64,000 nucleotides of DNA from contig JARKIF010000014.1 in assembly GCA_029378245.1 (NCBI GenBank), forward strand, positions 372,001-436,000, given 5' to 3'. This document shows, piece by piece, positions 1 to 10,090 of this stretch. The notes below the pieces were generated by a model that was given only the letters and a program-made list of their open reading frames with translations, was not told the origin of the DNA and made no database searches. The stretch comes from Roridomyces roridus (lineage: Eukaryota; Basidiomycota; Agaricomycetes; Agaricales; Mycenaceae). Positions within the stretch are counted from its first letter, which is position 1; each line of letters opens with the position of its first letter. The position numbers and the translations under genes were made by a program.

Positions 1-446
1 GATCTAGGTGGGCAGTTGGACAAGGTATAAAAGAAGACGAAGACGCCCCTGACCTCGTTGAGATCTTGCACCAAATTTTCTATGCGCAGCTGGGCTTTGT
101 CTTCCTCGGCCTCGGACACTCGAATTTGCTGGATCATCTGTTCCAAATCTTGGACAAGGTTCTCGGAGGCTGGCAAAGTTGAGTTGGGAAACCGAGTTCA
201 AGGGCACGAGCAGTACTAGATGAAGATTCGGCATAGAAAAAGTCCGAGATTGAGTCAATGGTTGACTGTAGTTCTTCCAACACGCGTTCTTGAGGAATCG
301 CAGCTGTGGGAGGGCCAAAACGCCTAATGTCCTCCTCCGAAAGACCTCCTGGCAGATTTACATCCTGAATAGATCAGATTCTCTCCGAGACCAGGCGGCA
401 GTTATACCTCTGGAATGTTGCCCAGTACACGTTCGAGGATGTTCAT
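1..446 (-). CDS. Partial coiled-coil protein, N-terminal exons only
   Basis: The gene starts at an ATG at 446 on the minus strand and runs off the left edge. A first exon beginning MNILERVLGN is followed by a 43-nt GT-AG intron. A second exon and, after a probable short 38-nt intron, a third exon carry heptad-like stretches such as LVQDLEQMIQQIRVSEAEED and LRIENLVQDLNE. These predict a coiled coil. A donor (GTCAGG) at about position 53 begins an intron that leaves the window. I do not recognise the family. Small kinetochore or trafficking coiled-coil proteins look similar, but there is not enough sequence to decide. The reading frame is sensible, but the 38-nt intron is near the lower limit and is uncertain. 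Confidence 0.55.
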
Positions 447-551
447 CGAAAAGAGTAACACAACACGTGAATGTGACACAACGCGTGATTGATTTGTTCT
501 GATCAACAATGGACCCGAAGCCGTCGTGTCTATAGTTCATAGATAGACTGG

Positions 552-2024
552 TCAAGAGTTTACAATGGACAAATTTGGCTCCAGTCCCAAGCTGTACACC
601 CGATTCGCATTGTGGAACAACGCATTCTCCGCGATCAAAGCTGCAGCTCTTTCCAGGAGCTCCCCAGCCGACACCGTATCCGACAACACGGCATAGAGTA
701 CCTGTCTTGCTTGCAGTGTGCCCAAATAGAAACTTTCAGGCCACCAATGCCCGTCCGTCGACCAGAGAATCTTGTTTGTGGGACACAGCTCCAACACTTG
801 TTGGATGATACTGCGCTGTCCCGCGCCCGAAACGAATGGGAATACCTGCGAACGGTGAGAAATTCCATCGAAAGCATCGGTATTACACACCTCGCCAAAA
901 TCCAGGAACACGTTGGGGTACACGGCAGTAAGGTACCCAGCTTCACGCGTGAACGGATAAGAAGAATGGAGTAGCACAAATATTGTGTTGGGAAAAGTTC
1001 TAATCACCGCCTGGAGGTGCGAGGGCGAAGAGCGGTTCAGGGTGATATCATTGTCGCCTAGACCGGTGTGGAATTGGACTGCCTATCGCATCAGCTGCGG
1101 CTCAACACGAATGGGTAAAATTCAGACCTGGTTTTTTGTACTCACCCGCCACCTGGAGCGCCATGCGAACTATATGATCGTTCAGCGCTTTCAGGGCCAG
1201 TCGCAGTGTGCCTGTTTCTCTGTATGTTTGCAATGCGCTGTTCAGACAAACAAGAATATCCTCGTCCGACTCGGCAGACGGGGAAATATCGAGACCAGTT
1301 CGATAACAAGCAATAGACTTGAATCCAACGACATTTGGGTTTGTAGCACTTTCCGTGAGACTGGCGAGAAGGCGGTCGTTGAATTGGTGCAAGATTGACG
1401 AGTTTTGAGGAAAAAGGGATTTCAAGATACCCTTTTGTGGTGTGAGCGCGAGCATGGCTAGGTGTGAAGAAATGGACCTCGGCAACAATCTCCACCCGCA
1501 CGATTCTCTTGGTCGGCGCCGCCGTAAAACGGTCGTGCCATTCTAGATTCTCCGCAAATTCCTCGACACCCCCAAGACCGTCGTCCAACAGTAGACATCT
1601 GTGGCTCTGCTTTCATACACGATGTGCATTCTCAAGTAAAGCCAGCGCACTGGATACCAGTCGGCCGCATAAACATTTCGCATAAATCTGCATAGTCCAG
1701 TTGACTCCGGGTCGCCTTGATATCCTCCCATGTTGCCGATTCAACACCAAGAACATGTGCAAGCTGTGGAGTCGCCCGTAGACAGGCTAGGGTGTGGACG
1801 GCGTCAACTGTGAGCGCGGTGCCTTGGGCTTCGGATATGAGGCCCTCAAAGGCGTAGCGGTCTCGGTGGGCTTCTTTGAGCAGTGGATGAGCGTGGTTGT
1901 CTATAGCTGGGTAGGTGAAGCAGGTCTTGTGGAGTTCCTTGAATGCAATGTGTGGCTGAGTGAGTTGCATGAGAGAGTGAGAGAGAGGCCGTCTTCGATC
2001 TCCCGTGATGGCATCTTCCACCAA
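552..2024 (-). CDS. FluG-type amidohydrolase (amidohydrolase-2 domain only)
   Basis: This is a multi-exon metal-dependent hydrolase of the amidohydrolase-2 superfamily, resembling the N-terminal half of FluG. The first exon carries the metal-binding HxH in YPAIDNHAHPLL. A middle exon has VGFKSIACYRTGLDI, typical of the FluG-like group. The last exon (from about 1007 to 552) has TIFVLLHSSYPFTREAGYL and the Asp/His motif ILWSTDGHWWPE. The protein stops shortly after this domain, so the glutamine-synthetase-like half found in FluG is absent. The start could be 2024 or an in-frame Met 18 codons later (1970), which lies closer to where homologues begin. It is divergent from the RabGAP gene, with only 38-92 bp between start codons. 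The substrate is unknown. A role in development or nitrogen metabolism would be inference only. Confidence 0.82.
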
Positions 2025-2062
2025 AAGCGGAAACTCCGCTCTTGCTCGGACCTACCACATCC

Positions 2063-3881
2063 ATGGACTCTGAAAAGGCTACCCCACCGGCCTATGAAGA
2101 TGACGATTGGGCTTCATACAGGCTTATGAGCCTCTCTCCAGGCGGATTCGGTGCGGACAGGGTCGAGATCTGGTGCGTTCTATACATGCCTCCCTGCCAG
2201 TCTAACCAAGAGATAGGCCCAAGTTGCTGCATGCCACACCTGCTACCTCACCGTCCCAAGATAAAGAAGACATGGACACGGAAACAGACTCTATCTCGCA
2301 CCGAGACGAAAAACAAATCCGACTCGACACCGAGCGCAGTTTCGTGTTATATCCAGTAGGTGAAACGCCTCCCCGAACGCGGACACCCACTCGGCTCTCG
2401 TCTTACACTCTGGACACGTAGATTCCAAGACGGACAAGGACGCGTTACAAGCCGAGCTGCATGAGCTACTCGTTGAGGTCTTTCGGAGGAGGCCCGGCTT
2501 GAATTATTTCCAGGTATGCACGGCAGCCAGCAATTAAATAATTCCTTGACACCTTTTAGGGCTACCATGATATTATAACGGTCCTGCTGCTCACTCTCCC
2601 CGCCGAGCTTCAGCTCTCCTGCGCAGAGCAGCTGAGTCTGCAACGGGTCAGAGATTCGATGGGCACAACGCTTGAGCCAGTATTGGGCCTTTTGCGGTGC
2701 GTCAAACAAAACAAGCATAGATGACTTGTTCCAAGACTCTGAACAGCGTGATGAAGAACCTGCTTCGGGTAGCTGACCCAGAGTACGCCGAGCTTCTAGA
2801 GCAGTGCGCCATTTCCTAGACTTTTCGCACTCAATTAAGCCTCCCACAGAACCTCCCCGCTACCCTACTACGCCCTTCCGAACCTACTCACCCTCTTCTC
2901 GCACGATATGCCCAAATTGCCCCTCATACAGCACGTTTTCGACTACCTGCTGTGTCGGCCTCCGATTTTCGTCGTGTATCTCGCGGCGGTGGTGCATACC
3001 GGAACTTCACCCTGCTAGATGATATTCTGATTCATTTCTAGATAATTCTTTCCAGGAAGGAAGACGTTCACCGGCTGCAGGAGGAAGGGGAGGAGGGGAT
3101 GATGCATTCACTGCTTTCGGCGTTGCCGGACATTGTGGACTCTGAGCTCACAGGGGAGTCGTTGGATCATGAGGTTAAACATGAGGAGGAAGAACCTATG
3201 CCTCTTGAAAAGGAGGATGTCGAGGCCGAGGAAGTCATTCCTAACGTCAAGCAAGAGGATAATCCAGAACCGAGCGGTGACACGTCTCCAGCGACGATTC
3301 CGGTAGACGAACCCGTGGAGGAACTCAAACTGGAGGGACCCAAGTCGGAGGAGTCGTCCTTGCAACCCCCGGACGAGAAATCAGAGCCCCCGCTCCCTTC
3401 AAACGCCGGCAAACGCAAACCTCAGTCGCTAACAGACATACTGAATTTGTCGGACGCTCTCTACAAAGCGCACCCGCCAACAGACTCCGGCATCCAACTG
3501 TCGTCAATAATGGGCCCACAGAGCGTGGTGTTCACGTGGTCGCCTCGTCTGGAGGACATGCCTACGAACGACGAGGCCGAGCGGATGGTGGGGAGGCCAG
3601 AATTGATCGTTTACCCTGAACGACCGCCGGTGAGAGAAGATGGGGAGGATGAAAAGGAGAAGACGAGGAAGCGGAGGAAGCGGCCATTCAAGAAGAGGAA
3701 GGTTGACAATCGAACGGTCGGGATGGTGGTGGGTGCAGGGTTGGTTCTCGGTGCCGCCATCGCGATTTCGGTGTACAGCACGAGGCAGGGTGGGGATTTT
3801 CACCACGTCAAAGAATGGAGGAAAATGGGCTTGGGTCGATGGGTCGGGGGCCTGCTGGATGTCATTCGGTACAAAACTTGA
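2063..3881 (+). CDS. TBC-domain RabGAP, TBC1D20/Gyp8-like, C-terminal membrane anchor
   Basis: This is a Rab GTPase-activating protein. The two catalytic TBC signatures are visible: the arginine-finger motif IRLDTERSFVLYP (IxxDxxR) and the glutamine-finger motif LNYFQGYHDI (YxQ), split by an intron just after YFQ. The N-terminus starts MDSEKATPPAYEDDDW. After the TBC domain comes a long acidic Glu/Pro-rich linker, a basic KRRKRPFKKRKV stretch and a hydrophobic segment (MVVGAGLVLGAAIAISVY). This matches the C-terminally anchored TBC1D20/Gyp8 subgroup, which acts on Rab1/Ypt1-type GTPases at the ER-Golgi interface. The last large exon is 3099-3881, preceded by an intron ending near 3053. The family call is firm. 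The Rab target is inferred from the family. Confidence 0.85.
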
Positions 3882-3937
3882 CAAATTGGATACAATCAAT
3901 TTGTTATCAGATCACAGTCAGCTTTATCTCTCCAACC

Positions 3938-4315
3938 ATGCCCATCGACCTAAGCAACCTCGAGGCTGCCATTCGTAAATCTCTCAACTGCCAACACATC
4001 GAAATCGAGGACCAGTCAAGCGGCTGCGGGGAGAATTATGCCATCTTGCTTGTCAGCGAGGACTTTGAAGGGAAATCCACGCTCGCGAGACATCGTTGGA
4101 GTGGGTCCGCTTACTTGTGCCAGTTTTCCGAGTTATTCACATGAACAGTAAACGAACTGCTCAAGGACGAAATCGCACAAATGCATGCTTTTTCTCAAGT
4201 TGGTGCCCCAATCCCATTCCCACCCGAGTTGAATGACAGAGGCTCTGCTCAGAAAACTTTTACACCCAAACAATACGAGGCTCATGTGGCTAAAACGCAA
4301 GCAACGACCGACTGA
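3938..4315 (+). CDS. BolA-like protein (BOLA2/Fra2 type)
   Basis: This small protein of about 88 residues starts at MPIDLSNLEAAIRKSLNC. Two introns (donors after RHRW and after AFSQ) join three exons into one BolA fold. Signatures are the central CGENYAILLVSEDFEGKSTLARHR, the helix NELLKDEIAQMHAFSQ with its conserved His, and the tail KTFTPKQYEA. BolA proteins pair with monothiol glutaredoxins in cytosolic or mitochondrial iron-sulfur trafficking and iron sensing. The lack of a basic N-terminal presequence favours the cytosolic Fra2/BOLA2 type. The gene lies head-to-tail with the RabGAP and ends 41 bp from the convergent next gene. Family confidence is high. The subtype is an inference. Confidence 0.87.
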
Positions 4316-4356
4316 TCTGTGTGTGTGTATAATATCCGAGCGCTGTACAATATATA

Positions 4357-5688
4357 CTAGGGGTTCTCTTTCCCTGCGGCCGATGCAGTGTTAAGCGGAA
4401 GCCACTTCAAATCCTTCAAATCCTTTCTCTGCCTCTTGCGTGGCGGTTTGTCACCACCCTTGTTCTCTCCTTTCGCCTTTCGAGTGCGTTGGCCTTGAGG
4501 CGCGGGCCTCTTTCGTTTTGAATGTGACCACAGAGGCACACTCGGTAACGGGCGGCTAGGTTGTCCTTGAGGGGCTGGCTTGGATCTGTTCGCTTTGGGC
4601 TGCGACCAGCGAGGAGCTGGAACCGCGCTCGTTTCGTTCGCCGTCCATCCTATCGATGACGGGCTGCTAGGAAGGCTGAGATTCCAAATCGAATCGGATG
4701 ATGTGCTGATCGAGGAAGAGCTGCTGGCAGACAGCAAGTCTGGTATCGGGAGATCGCACGCAAGCAAGTCGTCCCATATATCGAAAGAGGCGGTGGAAGG
4801 TAGTGATGTGAAGTCGTCTATTGACGAGGAAGCTGTGGAACTCGCTGATTCGAGCGAGTTCTCGTCGTAGAAATGTTGGAAATATTCTTCGACTGGTGGT
4901 GTAGCGCGAGTAAAGATGTCGGAAGTGAAATCGTCGGGGAAGAGAGTGGTGGTAGATTTGGATATCTCGCTGTCCGTGGATTCAAGCCAAAATTCTAGTT
5001 CGCTCGGTGGTGAAGAATAATAGTCTGTGGAGGCAGGCGAAGAGACCATGGGTGCCGACGTGGGGAGGCAAGTGGACTCGTCTGGAGAAGGAACGGAGGA
5101 CGGGGTTGTAGGACATGTAGTGGGCGCAACATCGCAATGAAGAGCACCGATCATAGCCGCCATGCGCACTGGGGACAGTAAGGAACAAGACGAGGATGGC
5201 GGGCAGTATTGAACTCACGCTGAAGTGTATAGTCTCCCTGCGTTTCGACGTATCCGTCAAGTTCGTGAAACAACTCAGAGACGGTCCAGTAGCTCTGCCC
5301 TCGCGCTGGATCCCATGCGTCATTGCCAGCGGGGTGGAATTGGACGGAATAGGCCAGGAGAGCCATCTGAATTTACTTGAGAGAGACGCCCAAAACTGTC
5401 AAGGCCAGAACTGACCTCGGTAATGTCGACCAGATCTGTCAATAGTTTGCATGGATCTTCCATGTCGGGTGTGGATTTGAGGTATTGCAGTAAAAGTCTG
5501 ATCTTGTAGCAGGCGAGATTGAAATCGTCGCGTTTCTTTGAGAAGGTTGTTTGGGTTCGGCGAGAAGGCGCGAGGGCCGCGAGGACTTGGTCTAGTTGGG
5601 TGGCGATTTGTTGGAGGGCATCCGAGACGACGAAACCACCGAGAGACGTGAGGGAGGGCTGAAGATCGAACATTTGCACTGAACACAT
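4357..5688 (-). CDS. Unknown protein with helical N-terminus and Ser/Pro-rich tail
   Basis: Three exons join cleanly. The first runs from an ATG at 5688 (an alternative Met, MFDLQPSLTSLGGFVV, begins 15 nt later), then come short introns of about 49-50 nt before MALLAYSVQF and before RMAAMIGALHC. The N-terminal about 150 residues look folded and helical (DALQQIATQLDQVLAALAPS, CYKIRLLLQYLKS, YWTVSELFHELDGYVETQG). The C-terminal about 250 residues are low-complexity Ser/Thr/Pro-rich and end in basic clusters (KPPRKRQRKDLKDLKWLPLN) that could act as a nuclear localisation signal. I recognise no domain. The gene ends 36 bp from the downstream end of COQ6, on the same strand. It looks like a fungal-specific, possibly nuclear, protein. 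Confidence 0.7.
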
Positions 5689-5724
5689 GAGGGGTTGAAG
5701 ACAAAGCCCGATTGCATCAAAAGT

Positions 5725-7524
5725 TCATTTGCTTCGGCTACTGACTGCTCTGAGGATGCTCGAAAGACTTGTACCGACTACATTTTTGACACCAGCAAGA
5801 TTTTCCACCACTGTCGCAGCCGAATCCCAAGGCGAGGCTGGTGTATCCTTACCACTCGCCTCCATCATCAGAGCCGTCTTGACAGAATCCAACTCATTCA
5901 GCACCTCTAATCCGACAGAGCGCGCCCACACGACGGGCTCGAACGATGTCGAATAGAGCTTGTGGAGTTTGTCCATCACGGACATGACTTTATGGTTGGC
6001 GAGGTAGCGTTCTTGTGCATACGGCAGCAATGCCGTCCGTGAACCAACGTCGCCACCGTTGGTCAGAGCCTGCTCTATGCACCTCGACAGACACTCGACA
6101 TCGGCGAGTCCCAGATTAAGACCTTGTCCGGCGAGAGGGTGAACGGTGTGTGCCGCATCTCCAACTAGAACGGTACGACCTCCCTCGCCAAGATATGAAT
6201 CGATGTGATTGAATCTCAACGGGAACGAGGCCACAGTCCCGGGTTGAAGCGAAGTTACAAGCGGTGGCAGGAGTTCCGCATCTGCTGGTGGGATACCCTG
6301 CACGGTGGAACGGATAGACGTGTAAGCAGACATCGCGTCGATGCCATGTGACTTTTCACGCCAGGCAACCTCGGCCTGAACCTGAGGAGCGGCCAATGGT
6401 GATCCTGACGCGTGGGCATCGAGGATGAGGTCGTGAAGGTATCGCATTGAGACATCGGGAAGACGGAAAGCAGCATTGATCATGGTCGCCAAAACATCTG
6501 GCTCAGATGCTTTCAACGCAGCGACCAAAGGCGGTTTCGATGACCAAACCAAGGATGAAGCGACAGGCGAGAGTGGAAGGAATGCGATGGGTCCCGTGGG
6601 CAGGAACCGTTGGTAAGCCGTGGTGTTTGGGCCCATAAATGCTCCCCGAGGCTGGTGGCTCATGGTCGCAACAATAGCGTGTGTGTCGTAGGCCCAGCCA
6701 AAGGAACTTATGTTGGCAAACGCTCGAACGGGCGAGTTGAAACCGTCTGCTCCTACCTGGAAGAAATCAGTTTGTACTTGACAAAACGGAGCTTCGCTCA
6801 CCAAAAGTCTCGAGCGGAGGACTCTACCGCTATCGAGGTGCACCAGCGGCCAATTTGAGCCTTCTGGATGGTCAATAGACTGCACCCTCGAAGAGTCCAG
6901 TATTTGCACTTGAGGAACATTTGCAAGATGTCGAAGCAGCCCGCGTTGGAGGTTGAGATTTTCTGTCATCCGCGCCATGGGTAGTTCTGTAGCCAATAGG
7001 GATGACGAGAATTCGATACGAGAGTCGGAAACACCATCCCAGACCTGTTATAAAATGTGGGGACATGGTTTCTCTTGGAGTGAATTAGTTACCTGCATGT
7101 CTTCAATGGGACATGTTCGTGTCTCGTCAACATGCTCCCAAGCACGGATATCTAGATAGTTTGAACTTTATGGACAAGTTCGCGGGCAGAGAAAGGAACC
7201 TCTCAAGAAAGTTTGAGACTTGTGCGTCAGAGAACTTGCGCGGTTTGAGAATGCGCCCTCAGCCGGGGTCCATTCTCTAATTTTCGAGAGATCGCTGGCT
7301 TCAACTAGTGCCACACGAAGGGATTCACGGACCAGCTGGGATGAGCCTGGAAAGAGTGTTTAGAGTGAATGGGCGTAATATGCTGGAGGCGCACCTAGAG
7401 CACTCGCAAGTGCTAGTCCCGCAGGCCCACCGCCGACAATGACAATATCCCAGTCTTCATGAGCAGAGGTTGAAAGGGAGCGACCCAAGGCTCTCCGGGC
7501 TATGCCAAGTCCAGACTTTAGCAT
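5725..7524 (-). CDS. COQ6: COQ6-type ubiquinone biosynthesis flavin monooxygenase
   Basis: This is an FAD-dependent aromatic hydroxylase of coenzyme Q synthesis, acting on the inner mitochondrial membrane in the C5-hydroxylation step. The first exon reads MLKSGLGIARRALGRSLSTS, a plausible mitochondrial presequence. It leads directly into the dinucleotide-binding motif DIVIVGGGPAGLALASAL. Further on are VGADGFNSPVR (DG motif) and the second FAD motif GDAAHTVHPLAGQGLNLG, typical of the UbiH/COQ6 family. Start 7524 is chosen because it gives the presequence and the GxGxxG exon in one frame. Introns fall after the GxGxxG exon and near 6780 and 7040. It is divergent from SEC6, with 82 bp between start codons. 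Length (about 480-500 residues) fits the family. Confidence 0.92.
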
Positions 7525-7606
7525 CAAGTCGCGCAGCAAGAAAGCTGTTGTACACTGCCATCACGGGGTCGCTCTCCAACTCGTCCTTCACTCGTGCCTT
7601 TGGCCA

Positions 7607-10005
7607 ATGGCTGCTGCTCCGGTGTCTGCTGCTCAGGCCATAGGCGAATACTTGCAATCCCCAGATGATCTGGTCAAGATATCTGCTTTCCGGAAGAAAC
7701 TCGAGAAAGAAAAGGCTTCCATTGACGCGCGACTCAAGAACGGCGTCAAAGATCAGTTGCAGGCGACACGAGAGGGTCTCAGGAAACTTCTCGGCACGCG
7801 AAACAATGTGCAGGTCATAAAGGATGAGATGGCGGCCATCGAGAAACAATCTGCCGATCCAGCCAACGTTGTCTCCACCTTTGACCAGATTAGCAGGGTG
7901 CGTGCCACTGCCGGTCCTCTGTCACTTTCTCTAATGGTTTATACAGGTGTCGATGGTGCATCGTAATTTCGAGCAAACGGAGGAGACAGTCAACAATTTG
8001 CTCGAAATGAATTCCAAGCTGGATGTTTTGGAAGACATGCTCGAGACTGATAGCAGAGACATCTTGGGCCCTGCACCAAATCTGCTCGTCATTCACTACC
8101 TCCTCAACCAACTAGAGGCTTTCCGGAACCAGACGATGCACCAGGCCAAGAAGGCTTCTGCCAACTCTCGTGCTACTTTGGCGCGATATTTCGAACGGCT
8201 CAACAATGTTATCGAGGCGTTCGACCAATACGTTGTCGGTCTCGCCGGGAATATTCTCGAACTCGTTCGAGCGGGCAACTCGGACGTTGTAGTCAAGTTG
8301 ATTAAAATCGCCGAGGTGGAAGGAAGGGAAGACGAGAAGGTAAAGCTCTTCCGTCCTGTCGTTTCTTTCGTTCCCAAATGGTCCACAGGCGATAGCCGTT
8401 CGACTCGTCAAGAAGGTGGCAAAACTCGATGCTGCCTCCAAATTTAAATCGATGCAGGCCAACGCTCGTGTGATCAAGCATTATCGTTCCAAAATCACCA
8501 AGTCCATCACGGAATCCATAAAGCTCAAGTTCGAAGAGGCGTACAAGCAGGATGAACAGGACCCGGCTAATTTCCTCAACTCCCTTGGTTGGATGTACCA
8601 AGACATCATCCGAATGGAGAGTGACGTCGTACCATGTTTCCCGCCCGAGTACGAGATCTACTCTCTATACGTTCGGGAGTATCACAAGGCTCTAAACGCG
8701 ACCATAAAAAAACTGGTCGCTTCCGAGCCTGGAGCGAGTGTACTGCTCACGCTATTCGAGTGGCTCAAGGATTACAAGAAGGACATGAAGGAGCTCGGTG
8801 TACCTCCTGAACTGCTCGAGCCTGCCCTGCTCGACGGCAAGGAGCAGAGCTTGATCGAGGACTACCTCATGGTCATCATCAAGAAGCTGGACGAATGGTC
8901 GGCCAACTTGATGAAGACAGAGTTGGAGGAGTTTACAGCGCGTCGCGATCCTCCAGAGCTCGATGCGGATGGGCTATACGGCTCACAGGGTGGTGCGGCC
9001 ATCTTGTTCCAGATGGTCAACCAACAAGTCGATCTTGCCGCCGAGAGTGGACAGGGCGCAATCCTGGCTCGCGTGGTCAGCGAAACGAATCGTGTTATGC
9101 GAGGTATGCAGGAGCAATGGGTCAAGGTGATCGAAACGGAATTCAAGAAGCAGACCGAGAAACCGGACGAGGTGGCGAGTGGATTGGTCGAATATGTTAT
9201 CGCATTGGCCAACGACCAGTTGAAATCCGCAGACTATGCGGAGGCACTCCTTGCGAGGCTCGAGCCGCTCGTCTCGGAGAAGTATCGAGTGACCATCAAC
9301 GAGCGTCTGAACGATGCCATTGACGGGTACCTCGATGTCGCAAAGAAGTGCACACAAACGCTCATCGACATCATCTTTAACGACTTGAAGCCCGCCACGA
9401 AACAACTATTCCAGCCTTCGTGGTACGATGGGATCATGCGCCAAATCGTCGAGACTGTGCGGGACTATATGTCCGATTACCAACAATATCTCAACTCCTC
9501 CCTCCTCGAACTTCTCATCGAGGATCTCCTCGACGCCTTTTTGGTCATATACCTAAATGGCCTCGCCAACTCCCCCAAGCTGAAGATGCCCGCTGCGACG
9601 GAACGTATCAAAGAGGACGTCAGCGTGGTGTTTTCTTTCTTCAGCACCCTCAAGCCTGCCAAGGAACTCGAGGCATACTTTGACGTGGTCGAAAAGATCT
9701 TGGCTCTCCTTGAGGCCTCGAAAGACCTTGTCTTCCTGTCCTTCTGGGCGTTTGCCAGAATACACGGACCCAACCTTGCGTTCGTAGAGGGACTGATAAA
9801 GTCTCGAGGGGACCTTGATCGTTCTGCTGTGAACGAAGTGATGGATAGCATCAAAAAGAAAGTCAAGGATGAAGGGTTGACAGATCGTATGTTTCTTTTC
9901 CTCTTCCCTGCGGATGTCGGCTTACATCCTCTGCCAGCACCGGAGCCAACGATCATGAAGAAGGTGGCGATCCAGAACTCATTCTCAAGGTTCCTTCGGT
10001 CATAG
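7607..10005 (+). CDS. SEC6: Exocyst complex subunit Sec6
   Basis: Sec6 is a core subunit of the exocyst, which tethers secretory vesicles at sites of polarised growth. The protein starts MAAAPVSAAQAIGEYLQSPD. An N-terminal coiled-coil segment (FRKKLEKEKASIDARLKNGV) is followed by the long helical-bundle body in the large exon from about 8390. Segments such as WLKDYKKDMKELGVPPELL and LLELLIEDLLDAFLVIYLNG are characteristic of the Sec6 C-terminal domain. Introns are near 7897-7946, about 8340-8390 and 9887-9937. The last joins to PPEPTIMKKVAIQNSFSRFL before the stop at 10003-10005. Length (about 750 residues) matches fungal Sec6. It is convergent with QNS1, 85 bp apart. Confidence 0.92.
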
Positions 10006-10090
10006 GGCATTTGTATTTCTTGCTGTACTAATTTATTCGTGGACCTCTGTATTTTGTTGTAAACCTCATTGTACTCTAATACACGCATTC

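Noticed and set aside
8862..9405. Long antisense open frames across SEC6
   Set aside because: They are codon-bias shadows of the SEC6 exon, with no recognisable domains and compositions typical of reverse-frame translation.
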